Positions 33,454 to 41,770 of a stretch of 48,806 nucleotides of DNA are shown here, piece by piece. Source of the DNA: Candidatus Viridilinea mediisalina (GTDB lineage Bacteria > Chloroflexota > Chloroflexia > Chloroflexales > Chloroflexaceae); NCBI RefSeq assembly GCF_002532535.1, contig NZ_NQWI01000031.1:1-48806 (forward strand), read 5' to 3'. The first letter of the stretch is position 1; each line of letters begins with the position of its first letter. The notes under the pieces are model-generated. The model was not told the DNA's origin. It saw only the letters and a list, made by a program, of their open reading frames with translations, and searched no databases. Both the position numbers and the translations under genes were made by a program.

Positions 33454-33747
33454 ATGTAGGGGCGTAGCAGCGGCCACCCAAGGAATCATGCCGCTACCGA
33501 GAGCCAAAGGCCGCTGCTACGCCCTTTCCGTCGGTGTCACGCCCTCCCGAGGCCATGCCACGGTGGTGCCATTGGGATGCGACGGGATGCGTGCGTGTTC
33601 CATACATGCTGCGCTAACGACTCATCCCATGACGCCCGCTACGCATGCGATGGATTGGCGATCGCTACAGGGGAGGGCGTAGCAGCGGCCCGCACATTCC
33701 CTCCTGCACGGCGATCCCTGGGGATGGCCGCTGCTACGCCCCTACAT
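33454..33747. mobile_element. 294-bp element with 22-bp inverted ends and nested palindromes
   Basis: The outer arms 33454-33475 and 33726-33747 are exact inverse copies (22 bp). Each outer arm also pairs with an inner copy, giving palindromes at 33460-33524 and 33675-33741 built on GGGCGTAGCAGCGGCC. The interior has no credible gene. The remaining sequence from 33316 to 33863 shows nothing else I can name. Confidence 0.75.
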
Positions 33748-33863
33748 TGGCGTATGACGTGATGCGTGCATATTCCATGAATGTACGGCTTCGACCAAGA
33801 TGCCAAAAACTGACCAGGGGCTAGAATTGGTTCCCAGATAGATTGCCAGGCGATTCGCACCCC

Positions 33864-34319
33864 CTACCCCCCCCACAACGCCCTGAGTTCCGCTACTCGC
33901 CGGGCGACGATTGCGACGGCGGTGGCGATCTGTCTGCTTGTGTTGGCACGCCCTAGTCCGAAGCGCAGTGAGGAGTGCGCCCGCGCTTCGCCTAGGCCGA
34001 GTGCCATGATAACATGCGATGGCGCGACGGTGGCGCTGGTGCAGGCTGAGCCGGTGGCGATGGCGAGTTCAAAGAGCGCAAGGTTATTCGCTTCGGTCGC
34101 CCCGCTGGTAAAGATGATCTCATCAGGCCGCGCATTGATTAGCGCGGCCAGTTGGCTGCGCGCATGCTCCACCGCTTGGCTCGCCTGGTAGCCAAACTCG
34201 TGATCGCTACTCGCCGCGTTGCCAAAGACCTCAGTGAAGTAGGGGAGCATCGCAGCTAAGACCCTCGGCTCGACCGGGGTGGTTGCGTGGTGATCCATGT
34301 AGATTGGTGGTTCTGTCAT
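33864..34319 (-). pseudogene. dndA: Cysteine desulfurase DndA with large in-frame internal deletion
   Basis: A 151-residue reading frame. Residues 6-85 match the start of NifS/IscS-type desulfurases ([30 protein letters not shown]). The frame then passes directly to the C-terminal part with the sulfur-carrying cysteine loop [16 protein letters not shown] and [14 protein letters not shown]. Roughly 230-250 residues are missing, including the PLP-binding lysine and the cofactor-stacking histidine, so it cannot work as a desulfurase. The frame is intact and a weak ribosome site (AAAGG) is kept, so a small fused protein may still be made. Another host desulfurase could feed DndC. Confidence 0.85.
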
Positions 34320-34394
34320 AGGGTTGTGCCTTTCGGCGTGGGAGAGGTATAGGATTCGGAAATAGGTTTGGTTCGTTTTTGCACTGTGGCATGC

Positions 34395-34589
34395 TGTCAC
34401 CCTGAGCGGAGCCGCAGGCGGAGCGAAGGGTCTACTGCGGTCAACAGAGAGATGCTTCGCTGCGTTCAGCATGACAAAGCACGACGCCATGGATGTGACC
34501 AAACCCATTTCCGTTGCCTATAGGTAGTGCCGACTTCAGTCGGCTGAGGTCACCGACAACCCTGGGATGCCGACTAAAGTCGGCACTAC
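34395..34589. repeat. Dispersed CATGCTGA repeat and 66-bp palindromic element between dndE and dndA
   Basis: Positions 34395-34476 are an inverse copy of the repeat at 30275-30343. Positions 34524-34589 form a 66-bp palindrome with 21-bp arms (one mismatch) built on GTAGTGCCGACTT, equal in length to the core of the element at 20689-20754. The 291-bp gap 34320-34610 has no gene. Confidence 0.8.
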
Positions 34590-34610
34590 GACGGTAAAAA
34601 GGTCTTCTGC

Positions 34611-34997
34611 CTACTCGCCTCGCTCCTGCCCTAAAGACGCTAATTTACACAGATCAGCCAATGACTTCACCTGCTGATACAGCAAGAGTACGCCACGATT
34701 CATATGGGCGCGGAACTGCGCTTCAAAGGCTTCGCCATCAGATGCAATGCCGTCGTTGAGGCAGCGCTGACGCAGTAGGGCGAGAAAAAGGGTGTCGTAA
34801 CGCCCGGTCAGGGTGTCGCGCTCGATCTCGCGTGTGCTGCTCTCGGGGTATTGGGTCGGATCGGGAATGGAGGGTTCGGCAAGCGAGAGGTTGAAGCCGA
34901 TGCGACAGAGCAGGTTGGCGCTGAGGGTGGTGCGCGACTTGAGTTGGCGTAGGCGCTGGTCGGCTTCGTCGCAGAAGCGGATGCGGGTGAGTTTCAT
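34611..34997 (-). CDS. dndE: DNA sulfur modification protein DndE
   Basis: A 128-residue DndE: MKLTRIRFCDEADQRLRQLK at the start, then TTLSANLLCRIGFNLSL, and a C-terminal region ending in LASLGQERGE. DndE is a small protein with affinity for nicked DNA that joins the DndCDE complex inserting sulfur in the DNA backbone. It overlaps dndD by four bases (ATGA), so it is translated with it. The length is typical and nothing is missing. Confidence 0.9.
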   Translation of the reverse strand: MKLTRIRFCDEADQRLRQLKSRTTLSANLLCRIGFNLSLAEPSIPDPTQYPESSTREIERDTLTGRYDTLFLALLRQRCLNDGIASDGEAFEAQFRAHMNRGVLLLYQQVKSLADLCKLASLGQERGE

Positions 34998-37075
34998 GGG
35001 CCTGCAACCTCCGGCACCTCGTGAGACTCGTGCTCTTCCGCCTCGGGCCAGAAGTAGCCCGGCTCAACGCAACTCCGCGCCTCGCCCGGCTGATAGGTTA
35101 GTTGGTAGGCGCGCGCAATGGCTGGCTTGAGTTGCCCGTAAAGCGGCGTATCAATCTCGCTATCGGTTGCGAGCAGGACGACCTGGTGGCTCGCTTGAGG
35201 AAAGTAGTGCTGCACCAGCCGCTGACGATGCTCGCTATCGAGGCGACCAAGCGGCGTGTCGATGATGATCGGAATGGTGCGCTCCGATACGATGCGTAGC
35301 GCCCAGAGGACGGCAATCGCATAGATCTGCTTCTCACCAGCCGAGAGTTGCTCACGCGGAAGGGGGTCGCCCTGCCCGTTGTAGAGCGTTGTCGCAAAGC
35401 TCTCAGGCTCAATCGTGACGCGCTTGATGTATTGGCCCTTGCGACTCAGGCGGCCAAAGCATGCAACAATCGCCCGTTCAAGCTCGCCAAGTTTGGTCTG
35501 GCGCAAGCGTGTTTCGTAGCGTATAAGTACCTGCTGGGCACGAATGGCGATGTCTGCGCGGTAGCTTGGATCATCAGATCGCATCAGGCGTGTGTAGAGT
35601 TCCTGCTCTTCACGCTGTAGCGCCTCGCGCTTCAGCCGAACCTGGTGCAGCGCCTCCTCCTGCGTCCGCTGCTGCTGCTCTAGGCCCCCCAACTCGCGCT
35701 GTAGCGTTGCCAGTTGCTGCAGGATGGGCTGGGTATGTTCATCAGCCGGTAGCTTGGTGCGTAGCAACTCAACTGCGGCCAACTCAGCGCTCGCTCGCTC
35801 AAGCGCCTCGCCAATGGTCGCGAGTTGCTCTGGTAGGCTACTCGTCGCCTGATCGAGCCAGCGCATCATCTCGCGCCGCGCCTCCTTTTCGAGCGGATGC
35901 ACGATCTCCTCTTGCGCTAGATCAGCATCCTCTGCGTTGATCAGACTCGCCTGAACCGCACGAACAAGGCTGTTCAGCTTGGTAATCAGTTTATCACGCT
36001 GCGCTACATTCAGATCTACGCCGCTGCTCCATTCCTCCTCCAAGGTCAGGCGGCGCTCAAACTCCTCCACAAAGTAGTCGGCGACGGTCGTTACCTGTAG
36101 ATAGTGTTCGGTACGCTCGTCCAGTTCAAGGCGCGCTCTGAGGGCGTGCGCGAGTTGCGGGATCAGCGCAAAGGGCAAGAGGCCATTGGCATGCTCGGCC
36201 ACCATGCGCTCATGGCGGCGCAACGTCTCGTTGAGCGCTTCGGCCCGCTGCTTGAGCGCCGCGCGCTGTGCAGCAACATCGCCCCCCTCACTGGCCAGCA
36301 GACGCTCGGCGGCCTCTACTTTGGCCTGCTTATGGGCAATGAGACTGTTGAGTCGGCCAAGTTCAGCATAGGTCTGGGCAAACTCCGCCTCGACAGCCGC
36401 ACGGCGCGTGCGGAGATCGGCTAAGAGCGCATCTAAACTCGTGCCGCCACTCCGCCGCTGGCGTGCCAAGTAGATATTCAGGTCAGCCCGTAGGCGATCA
36501 AGTAGATCGAAGCCCAGCAAAGAGCGAATCGACGCCCCGATCAGGCTATAGTCACTATCATCGGCCAACGCCTGGATCTTCTCGCCATCAAAGAAGAAGA
36601 GATCGGCCAAACCCGGCGGCAGCAGATCGTGCAGAAACTGATCCCACCCGGCCATCTCTTGCTCGTTGAGCAGCCCACCATCACGCTCCACAAAGAAGGT
36701 CTCACTCACCCGCTGCGTTTTGCGCTCCCACAAGCGCCGCAGCGCAAAGGTGTGGCTTCTGCCATCAATCGTGTGGACAAAACTCACGCCAACGCCGGCA
36801 AAGGTATTCTGTAGCGGAGCACCAAGTTGACGATGGATACGACTCCGCAGGTAGTCCTCGTAGGTGGCCCGTTTGGTTCCCCGCCCAAGCGCCGCAGCGC
36901 CATAGAGACAGAGGCGCACCGCTTCTAGCAGTGTCGTCTTGCCCGCACCATTCTTGCCGCCAATCAGCACAATTGGCCGCTCATTACTCCCCTGGTGTGG
37001 TGGCGGTTGCACATTGATCACATGCTCGCCCGCAAAGAGGCCAAAGTTGATCAGCCGAAATTCGGTAAAGTCCAC
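34994..37075 (-). CDS. dndD: DNA sulfur modification ATPase DndD
   Basis: A 693-residue SMC/Rad50-like ATPase. Walker A is GGKNGAGKTT (residues 39-48), in LIGGKNGAGKTTLLEAVRL. A long coiled-coil middle (about 200-520) follows, then the ABC signature LSAGEKQIYAIAVLWAL and Walker B IPIIIDTPLGRLD. DndD supplies ATPase function to the DndCDE complex, thought to act in nicking or remodelling DNA. It lies 10 bp after dndC and overlaps dndE. The frame is complete. Confidence 0.93.
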   Translation of the reverse strand: MDFTEFRLINFGLFAGEHVINVQPPPHQGSNERPIVLIGGKNGAGKTTLLEAVRLCLYGAAALGRGTKRATYEDYLRSRIHRQLGAPLQNTFAGVGVSFVHTIDGRSHTFALRRLWERKTQRVSETFFVERDGGLLNEQEMAGWDQFLHDLLPPGLADLFFFDGEKIQALADDSDYSLIGASIRSLLGFDLLDRLRADLNIYLARQRRSGGTSLDALLADLRTRRAAVEAEFAQTYAELGRLNSLIAHKQAKVEAAERLLASEGGDVAAQRAALKQRAEALNETLRRHERMVAEHANGLLPFALIPQLAHALRARLELDERTEHYLQVTTVADYFVEEFERRLTLEEEWSSGVDLNVAQRDKLITKLNSLVRAVQASLINAEDADLAQEEIVHPLEKEARREMMRWLDQATSSLPEQLATIGEALERASAELAAVELLRTKLPADEHTQPILQQLATLQRELGGLEQQQRTQEEALHQVRLKREALQREEQELYTRLMRSDDPSYRADIAIRAQQVLIRYETRLRQTKLGELERAIVACFGRLSRKGQYIKRVTIEPESFATTLYNGQGDPLPREQLSAGEKQIYAIAVLWALRIVSERTIPIIIDTPLGRLDSEHRQRLVQHYFPQASHQVVLLATDSEIDTPLYGQLKPAIARAYQLTYQPGEARSCVEPGYFWPEAEEHESHEVPEVAGP

Positions 37076-37085
37076 GTCTCACGCC

Positions 37086-38516
37086 CTATGCGGTCGCCAA
37101 GCGACCCTCGATCCATTGCTGATGCGCCTCGACGGCGGTAACGACTTCGGCCTCGCTGCGCCACTCGCTGCGTAGCACCTCGTCAATCCGGGCGTGGATC
37201 TGCGTGCGCCCGCCGAGGCCACTGGCTTGGCGCTGACTCTCGATCAACGCCAGCATCAGATCGAGCGGCACCTCCTCTTCCGCGCAGATCTGGGCCAACA
37301 CCGCCCGTTCGTTCGCCCCAAAGATGGCCCCATCATCCTGCGGCCAGGGCAGATCGCGCCCGGTGGCTTGGCGGTAGATCTCGGGTACGGCATCTTCCCA
37401 ATCGTGGGCTTCAACCCGCCACAAGCGCCGGATTTCGTACAATTCATCCGCGCTGATCAGTTCATAGTGGGGATCGGGGCCGTCGCGCTGCACCTGGCGC
37501 TGGGCGCTCAAGAGGCGTGTGAGCAACTCTTTACGAAAGGCGAGGCGGTAGGGGCCACGGATGAGCAACTCGCCCTGACCGCGTTTGCGGAAATGAACCT
37601 GCCCATCGCGGCGGCGGTAGTCGCGCACCTCCTTGCGGCGCTCCGGATCTTGCGTCGCAGCAAGAAAATCACGGAACTCAAGCATTGGTGTCATCCACTC
37701 CTCGCCATTGTCAATCAGCGCCTCCATTGAGCGGTCGCGTTCAACGACGGTGCAGACCCAGCAACCAAAGCGGCTGTTGCCACAGGATGGCGTCGAGAGA
37801 TCCACCACCAGCGGACACTCACCCGACTGGGCGCTCCGGTAGAGCGAAGCGAGATCGCGATTATTGCCGCCCCAGGGCGAAGGCAGACTGAGCAGGTAGC
37901 TCCAGACATCATCGGTGGCGAAGTCTTCGATGGGTGTATAGACATAGGCGCGTGGCAGGGTCGAATGGCGCGAAAGGCGATAGCCCGTAATCTTATAGTC
38001 GTCCATCACCTGGGCACGGGCGTTGCTCTCGCTGCGCCGCTGGCCAAGCACCAGTACCACCTCGCCATGCTGCGCGACCTTACTGAGAATAAAGGTATCA
38101 GCGGGCTTAATCTTCAAGCGCTCGGTACACCAGCGGAAGCGGCTATGGGGCGTGGGGTAGCCACGCCCGATCAGATTCACCCAGAAGCTATCGCGCATCG
38201 CCGGAGTGAGCCGGTGTACCGTCAACGGCAGACCCGCCTCGCGCGCCACGCGGCCAATCTTGCCGAGATTATCATTGACATGATCAACAATCAGGGGCGT
38301 CTCAACCAGCGTATCGGTGGCGATCACATAGATCGGCTTGGTCAACTGATCGGGTGGCAACTCGCGCAGAGCGCACCAGATCAACTGGAGCGAAGCGGTA
38401 GAATCCTTGCCACCACTATAGCCAATCACCCAAGGCATCGCATTGCTGCGGTAGACCTCACGAATCTCTTGGTAGATTGCACTGATTGTCCGCTGCGAAA
38501 AGATAGAAGTGGTCAT
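37086..38516 (-). CDS. dndC: DNA phosphorothioation protein DndC
   Basis: A 476-residue PAPS-reductase-like protein with the adenylate-forming loop GYSGGKDSTASLQLIW near residue 34. VLGQRRSESNAR and an iron-sulfur cysteine cluster PSCGNSRFGCWVC (Cys245, Cys252, Cys255) are also present. DndC activates the DNA phosphate and transfers sulfur received from a desulfurase. It can be told from CysH by its length and the SESNAR and cysteine-cluster motifs. Its ATG overlaps the old dndB stop (ATGA). With intact dndD and dndE this is the modification core. Confidence 0.94.
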   Translation of the reverse strand: MTTSIFSQRTISAIYQEIREVYRSNAMPWVIGYSGGKDSTASLQLIWCALRELPPDQLTKPIYVIATDTLVETPLIVDHVNDNLGKIGRVAREAGLPLTVHRLTPAMRDSFWVNLIGRGYPTPHSRFRWCTERLKIKPADTFILSKVAQHGEVVLVLGQRRSESNARAQVMDDYKITGYRLSRHSTLPRAYVYTPIEDFATDDVWSYLLSLPSPWGGNNRDLASLYRSAQSGECPLVVDLSTPSCGNSRFGCWVCTVVERDRSMEALIDNGEEWMTPMLEFRDFLAATQDPERRKEVRDYRRRDGQVHFRKRGQGELLIRGPYRLAFRKELLTRLLSAQRQVQRDGPDPHYELISADELYEIRRLWRVEAHDWEDAVPEIYRQATGRDLPWPQDDGAIFGANERAVLAQICAEEEVPLDLMLALIESQRQASGLGGRTQIHARIDEVLRSEWRSEAEVVTAVEAHQQWIEGRLATA

Positions 38517-39267
38517 GGTTCAATTTCTAGCAGATCATCCTCAGCCGCCACCGCAGGCGCAACGGGAAGTTGTTCGAGACGCAACTCCTCCGGCGAAAGG
38601 GGTAGGCCAAGTATCTGTTTCAGTGCACTTACGGTAGCGTGAAGAGCTTGAGCGAACGGTTAGCAATCGTCGAACGCTCCATCTCCGTCATGCCCTTAAA
38701 GACGGGCACCTCATTCGCTACGCGGCGCGCAACACCGGCTAATGGTGAACGAAAATCGTAGAGGATACCAATCGAAGCACTGGCGCGTACCGCATGCGTG
38801 TTCAGATCGGCAAAGAGTTGTTGGCTACGCTTCAGACCAGCATCGAGAAAAAAGACGACAGCAATTGTCTCGTCAGCAAGATCGGGGCGTTCGCGCAGCG
38901 CCTCTTCGATGGCGGCGCGCCGATGTTGACCATCATTGACAATAAAGCGGGCATCAACTGGAACAATGAGCCGCCCCAGATCACGCGGTAGCGTCGCATC
39001 TTCGGAGGGCAGAAAGCGCACCTCGCCATCAATTGAGGCAGTTATCGCCGAGAAGACATAATCATTGGGATGCTCGACAATGTAGCGGGTGAGCGCAGGG
39101 ATACGGGCGCGGTTTAGGACGCGCTGTGAGCGCAACTCAGGGGGCAAATCTTGAGCATCAAAGACAAAGATCCTGGGCAAGAGGCGCAGGGGACACATGG
39201 CAACATAGTATTCACGCCCCGCTTGCACGCCACGCATAGCCGGAAACGTATAGGTGAAACCGTCCAT
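38513..39267 (-). pseudogene. dndB: DndB with internal out-of-frame deletion
   Basis: Translation from 39267 gives 212 residues with the DGQHRRAA motif (112-119) and STIANRSLKLFTLP, then a stop. In another frame the sequence resumes as ATVSALKQILGLPLSPEELR and runs to a TGA at 38513-38515 overlapping the dndC ATG. Comparison with the intact copy (32245-33315) shows that this is the true C-terminus. About 110 residues between FTL and ATVSALK are missing, with a phase change. The product is cut off and probably unable to repress normally. It leads the dnd operon, so polar effects on dndC are possible. Confidence 0.85.
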
Positions 39268-39308
39268 CCCACAACCCTGCTCTGGAAGTATATTTTATCA
39301 CAATGGAA

Positions 39309-39325
39309 GTATGTATGATACATAC
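39309..39325. promoter_or_regulatory. Perfect 17-bp palindrome upstream of the dnd operon
   Basis: GTATGTATGATACATAC is an 8-bp perfect inverted repeat around one G, 42-58 bp upstream of the dndB start. On the minus strand TATACT at 39287-39292 could be a -10, and the palindrome would then cover the -35 region. DndB is known as a transcription repressor of dnd operons in some bacteria, so this is a candidate operator. It could instead serve the divergent hicA. Confidence 0.5.
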
Positions 39326-39406
39326 AGGAAGCTACATTATACAACTGCTAGGGAGTTCTCGCAAGCCAGTCTTGCGGGACTGTCTTTAGTGTCGTATCAT
39401 GATACT

Positions 39407-39668
39407 ATGAAGCTAAACAGCCGACACCGCAAGACACTACGGGCCGTTTTTGCTGATCCCGTTCGCGCTGACGTTGCGTGGGCGGACGTTGAGTAGCTTC
39501 TGCACGCGTTAGGTGCTGAGATTGGCGCAGGAAGCGCGTGTTCGGATCCAGCTTAACGGTGTGTGCGCCGTCTTTCATCGCCCGCATCCTATGCCAGATA
39601 CCGACAAAGGTGCGCTCAAGTCATTACGACGGTTCCTAACGGAAGCAGGCGTTGAGCCGGAGGAATGA
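39407..39668 (+). pseudogene. hicA: HicA-like toxin with nonsense and frameshift mutations
   Basis: The frame MKLNSRHRKTLRAVFADPVR continues to WADVE, then meets TAG at 39494-39496. It goes on as LLHALGAEIGAG and shifts frame near 39530 into VRIQLNGVCAVFHRPHPMPD and on to EAGVEPEE with TGA at 39666. Together these make a HicA-family mRNA-interferase-like toxin with the catalytic-histidine region FHRPHP. Two lesions inactivate it. It ends four bases before the antitoxin start. Confidence 0.8.
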
Positions 39669-39671
39669 GCC

Positions 39672-39992
39672 ATGCTGCAGTACAAGGGCTATACAGGTCG
39701 TGTTGAACTTGATGACGAGGCGGGCATCTTCCATGGAGAGGTACTCGATCTCCGCGATGTGGTCACCTTCCAGGGCAAGAGTGTGGAAGAGTTAATCCAA
39801 GCCTTCCGTGACTCGATTGATGACTACCTCGACTTCTGCACAGAGCGGGGCGAGGAACCAAACAAGCCATTCACGGGACGGCTGATGTTGCGCCTGTCGC
39901 CTGAATTGCATCGGAAAGCCTATGTTCGGGCGCAGCGTGAGGGCAAGAGTTTGAACCAGTGGATCAGTGACAAGCTGGCTGAGGCCAGTTAA
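39672..39992 (+). CDS. hicB: HicB-family antitoxin, intact
   Basis: A 106-residue HicB protein. The partial RNase-H-like domain reads YKGYTGRVELDDEAGIFHGE and SVEELIQAFRDSIDDYLDFC. A C-terminal ribbon-helix-helix DNA-binding part follows (LMLRLSPELHRKAYVRAQRE, SLNQWISDKLAEA). GGAGG is present before the ATG at 39672. HicB neutralises HicA and represses its operon. Here the toxin is broken while the antitoxin stays open, as expected after loss of selection on the toxin, or if the antitoxin still protects against another HicA. Confidence 0.92.
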   Translation: MLQYKGYTGRVELDDEAGIFHGEVLDLRDVVTFQGKSVEELIQAFRDSIDDYLDFCTERGEEPNKPFTGRLMLRLSPELHRKAYVRAQREGKSLNQWISDKLAEAS

Positions 39993-40095
39993 GCCTGCGT
40001 TCAATGGAGCGCAGGGATGGCAGGTCATAGGTTGCATGATCGCTGCCTTCAACGCTTGGTGTGAGTTGTCGTACAATGTCAAGCCCCACGTTCGG

Positions 40096-40135
40096 CAATC
40101 TACAATCTACAATCTACAATCTGCAATCTGCAATC
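40096..40135 (-). repeat. Heptamer array downstream of the GGDEF gene
   Basis: Nearly six CAATCTR heptamers end 9 bp from the stop of the diguanylate cyclase gene. Read from that gene they are GATTGYA repeats followed by CCGAACGTGG, the start of the conserved head, after which similarity is lost. Nothing else is seen between 39993 and 40144. Confidence 0.85.
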
Positions 40136-40144
40136 GTCTTACCC

Positions 40145-41770
40145 CTACCTCCCTTCAAGCACATAGACACTCCCCGGGGTTCGTTTGCCGCGCTTTTTGA
40201 TGGCAATCGAACGTTGGGCTACTTCGCCGAGGTGCTGGAAGGGTTGATGGGTGCTGCTGACTACGGTGATCGTGAGGGTGACGATGGGAAATTCGGCGGG
40301 GCGGCCTTGGCGGTCTTCGCCACAGATTTTGCCTCTATGGCGCGCGGCGGGGTCGTAGAAGAAGGGCGCGGTGGCGTCGAATTGGCGAATGACGCTGCGA
40401 CAGATTGCTTCAACCCGTTCGGGGCTGCTGATCAGCACGAAGTCGTCGCCGCCAATGTGCCCCACGAAGTCTTCGGGGTTGCCTAGGTTACTCATGGTTT
40501 CGAGCAAAATCTGGGCTGTCCGTTTGATCACTGCGTCGCCCTTGAGAAAGCCGTAGCTGTCGTTGTAGGCTTTGAAGTTGTCAATGTCACAGTAGCAGAC
40601 TGCGAAGGCTTCGCCTTGAGTAATGCGTCGGTTGATTGCCCGTTCAATCGCGATATTCCCCGGCAGGCGCGTTGAGGGGTTGGCACCGCCTTCGCGTTCG
40701 CTACGGCGCAGGGTGGCCAGCACCCGAGCGCTCAGTTCGGCGGTGTTGTAGGGTTTGGTGATGTAGTCGTCGGCCCCTAACTGCAAGCCCCGTACCTTCT
40801 CTGTTGGTGAATTGATCGCCGACACGAGAATAATCGGGCTCAGTTGACTCTTGGGTTGGGCGCGCAAGCCGCCAAGCACTGTAAAGCCGTCCAAATCGGG
40901 CAGCATCAGATCGAGCAGGATCAGGTCGAAGGGCTGCTCGCGGGTGAGACGTAACGCTGCGGTGCCACTGTAGACCTGGGTGGTCTGAAAGCCATCGTCT
41001 TCAAGTTGATGGGCGAGCATGGCGGCAATGTCGCTTTCGTCATCAACAATGAGGATGTGGGGGCGAGTTGTGCGGGCATGGACATCAGGAGCAATCATGC
41101 CGTTGATCATGGTTGCGATCTGTTCTGGCGTGAGTTGCGGGTTGATGAGCTGGGGCAGCATGGTTTGGCCCGCTGGCATATGCTGGCCCAAGAGTGCCAA
41201 GCGGGTGCTTTTTGTTTCGGGATCTTCGCTCAACAGTGGGATGATAAATTCGCTTTGGGCATCTACCTCTGGATCAATCAGGATGAGCGTAGGATGTAGC
41301 GTGCGCGCCAGATCCAGCCCCTCCACGGAATTGTGTACCATATGAATCTGGTGGCCATACCTAGCAAGAGCGGTACTGAGGGTTGTGCTGGTCGTTCCAT
41401 TGGGAATGAGCAACAGAATCTGGCCGACCGCACTCACCAGCGGTACGTGTGACGGCCTGCGCTGCTGGGTCTGCGGCACCGCTTGCTGGGCCACCTGAGC
41501 GATATGCTCGGTTTCGGCATTAAAATATGCTACAGGCAGTGAAATGTGAATATGCTGATCATGGATACTCGCATGGTGAATAAAGCATTCACACGTCTGC
41601 TGTAATCGCACCACATTACGCTCCAGAACGCTCAGTAAAATTCCAACTTGGGCATGTTCGCTGGTGCTGAGACAGCGCTGGAGCAACTGAGCTGTACTAT
41701 GGATGCTCGTCAGGGGCGACATCACCGCATGAATGAGCTGGTCAATTTCGGGAGGAACATGCGTGTTCAA
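40145..41770 (-). CDS. Multi-domain GGDEF response regulator with HisKA-like N-terminus
   Basis: A 541-residue regulator. Residues 8-60 look like a histidine-kinase phosphoacceptor helix (IHAVMSPLTSIHSTAQLLQR, His14) but no ATPase domain exists. Residues about 115-225 resemble a receiver with LILIDPEVD. Residues 236-355 are a clear receiver: ILIVDDESD, Asp287 in LILLDLMLPD, and the KP lysine in YITKP. The GGDEF domain (about 370-520) has GGDDF at 440-444, an active-type variant, so it probably makes cyclic di-GMP. Its ATG overlaps the stop of the membrane sensor gene upstream (ATGA), so the pair is likely a signalling unit in which the sensor affects this protein. Confidence 0.88.
   Translation of the reverse strand: MNTHVPPEIDQLIHAVMSPLTSIHSTAQLLQRCLSTSEHAQVGILLSVLERNVVRLQQTCECFIHHASIHDQHIHISLPVAYFNAETEHIAQVAQQAVPQTQQRRPSHVPLVSAVGQILLLIPNGTTSTTLSTALARYGHQIHMVHNSVEGLDLARTLHPTLILIDPEVDAQSEFIIPLLSEDPETKSTRLALLGQHMPAGQTMLPQLINPQLTPEQIATMINGMIAPDVHARTTRPHILIVDDESDIAAMLAHQLEDDGFQTTQVYSGTAALRLTREQPFDLILLDLMLPDLDGFTVLGGLRAQPKSQLSPIILVSAINSPTEKVRGLQLGADDYITKPYNTAELSARVLATLRRSEREGGANPSTRLPGNIAIERAINRRITQGEAFAVCYCDIDNFKAYNDSYGFLKGDAVIKRTAQILLETMSNLGNPEDFVGHIGGDDFVLISSPERVEAICRSVIRQFDATAPFFYDPAARHRGKICGEDRQGRPAEFPIVTLTITVVSSTHQPFQHLGEVAQRSIAIKKRGKRTPGSVYVLEGR

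Noticed and set aside
33404-33682. 92-codon plus-strand frame between the dndB-like gene and dndA
   Set aside because: It lies across inverted repeats and has no ribosome site or protein-like pattern.
37086-38516. CysH (PAPS reductase) for dndC
   Set aside because: Length, SESNAR motif, cysteine cluster and the dndD-dndE neighbours identify DndC.
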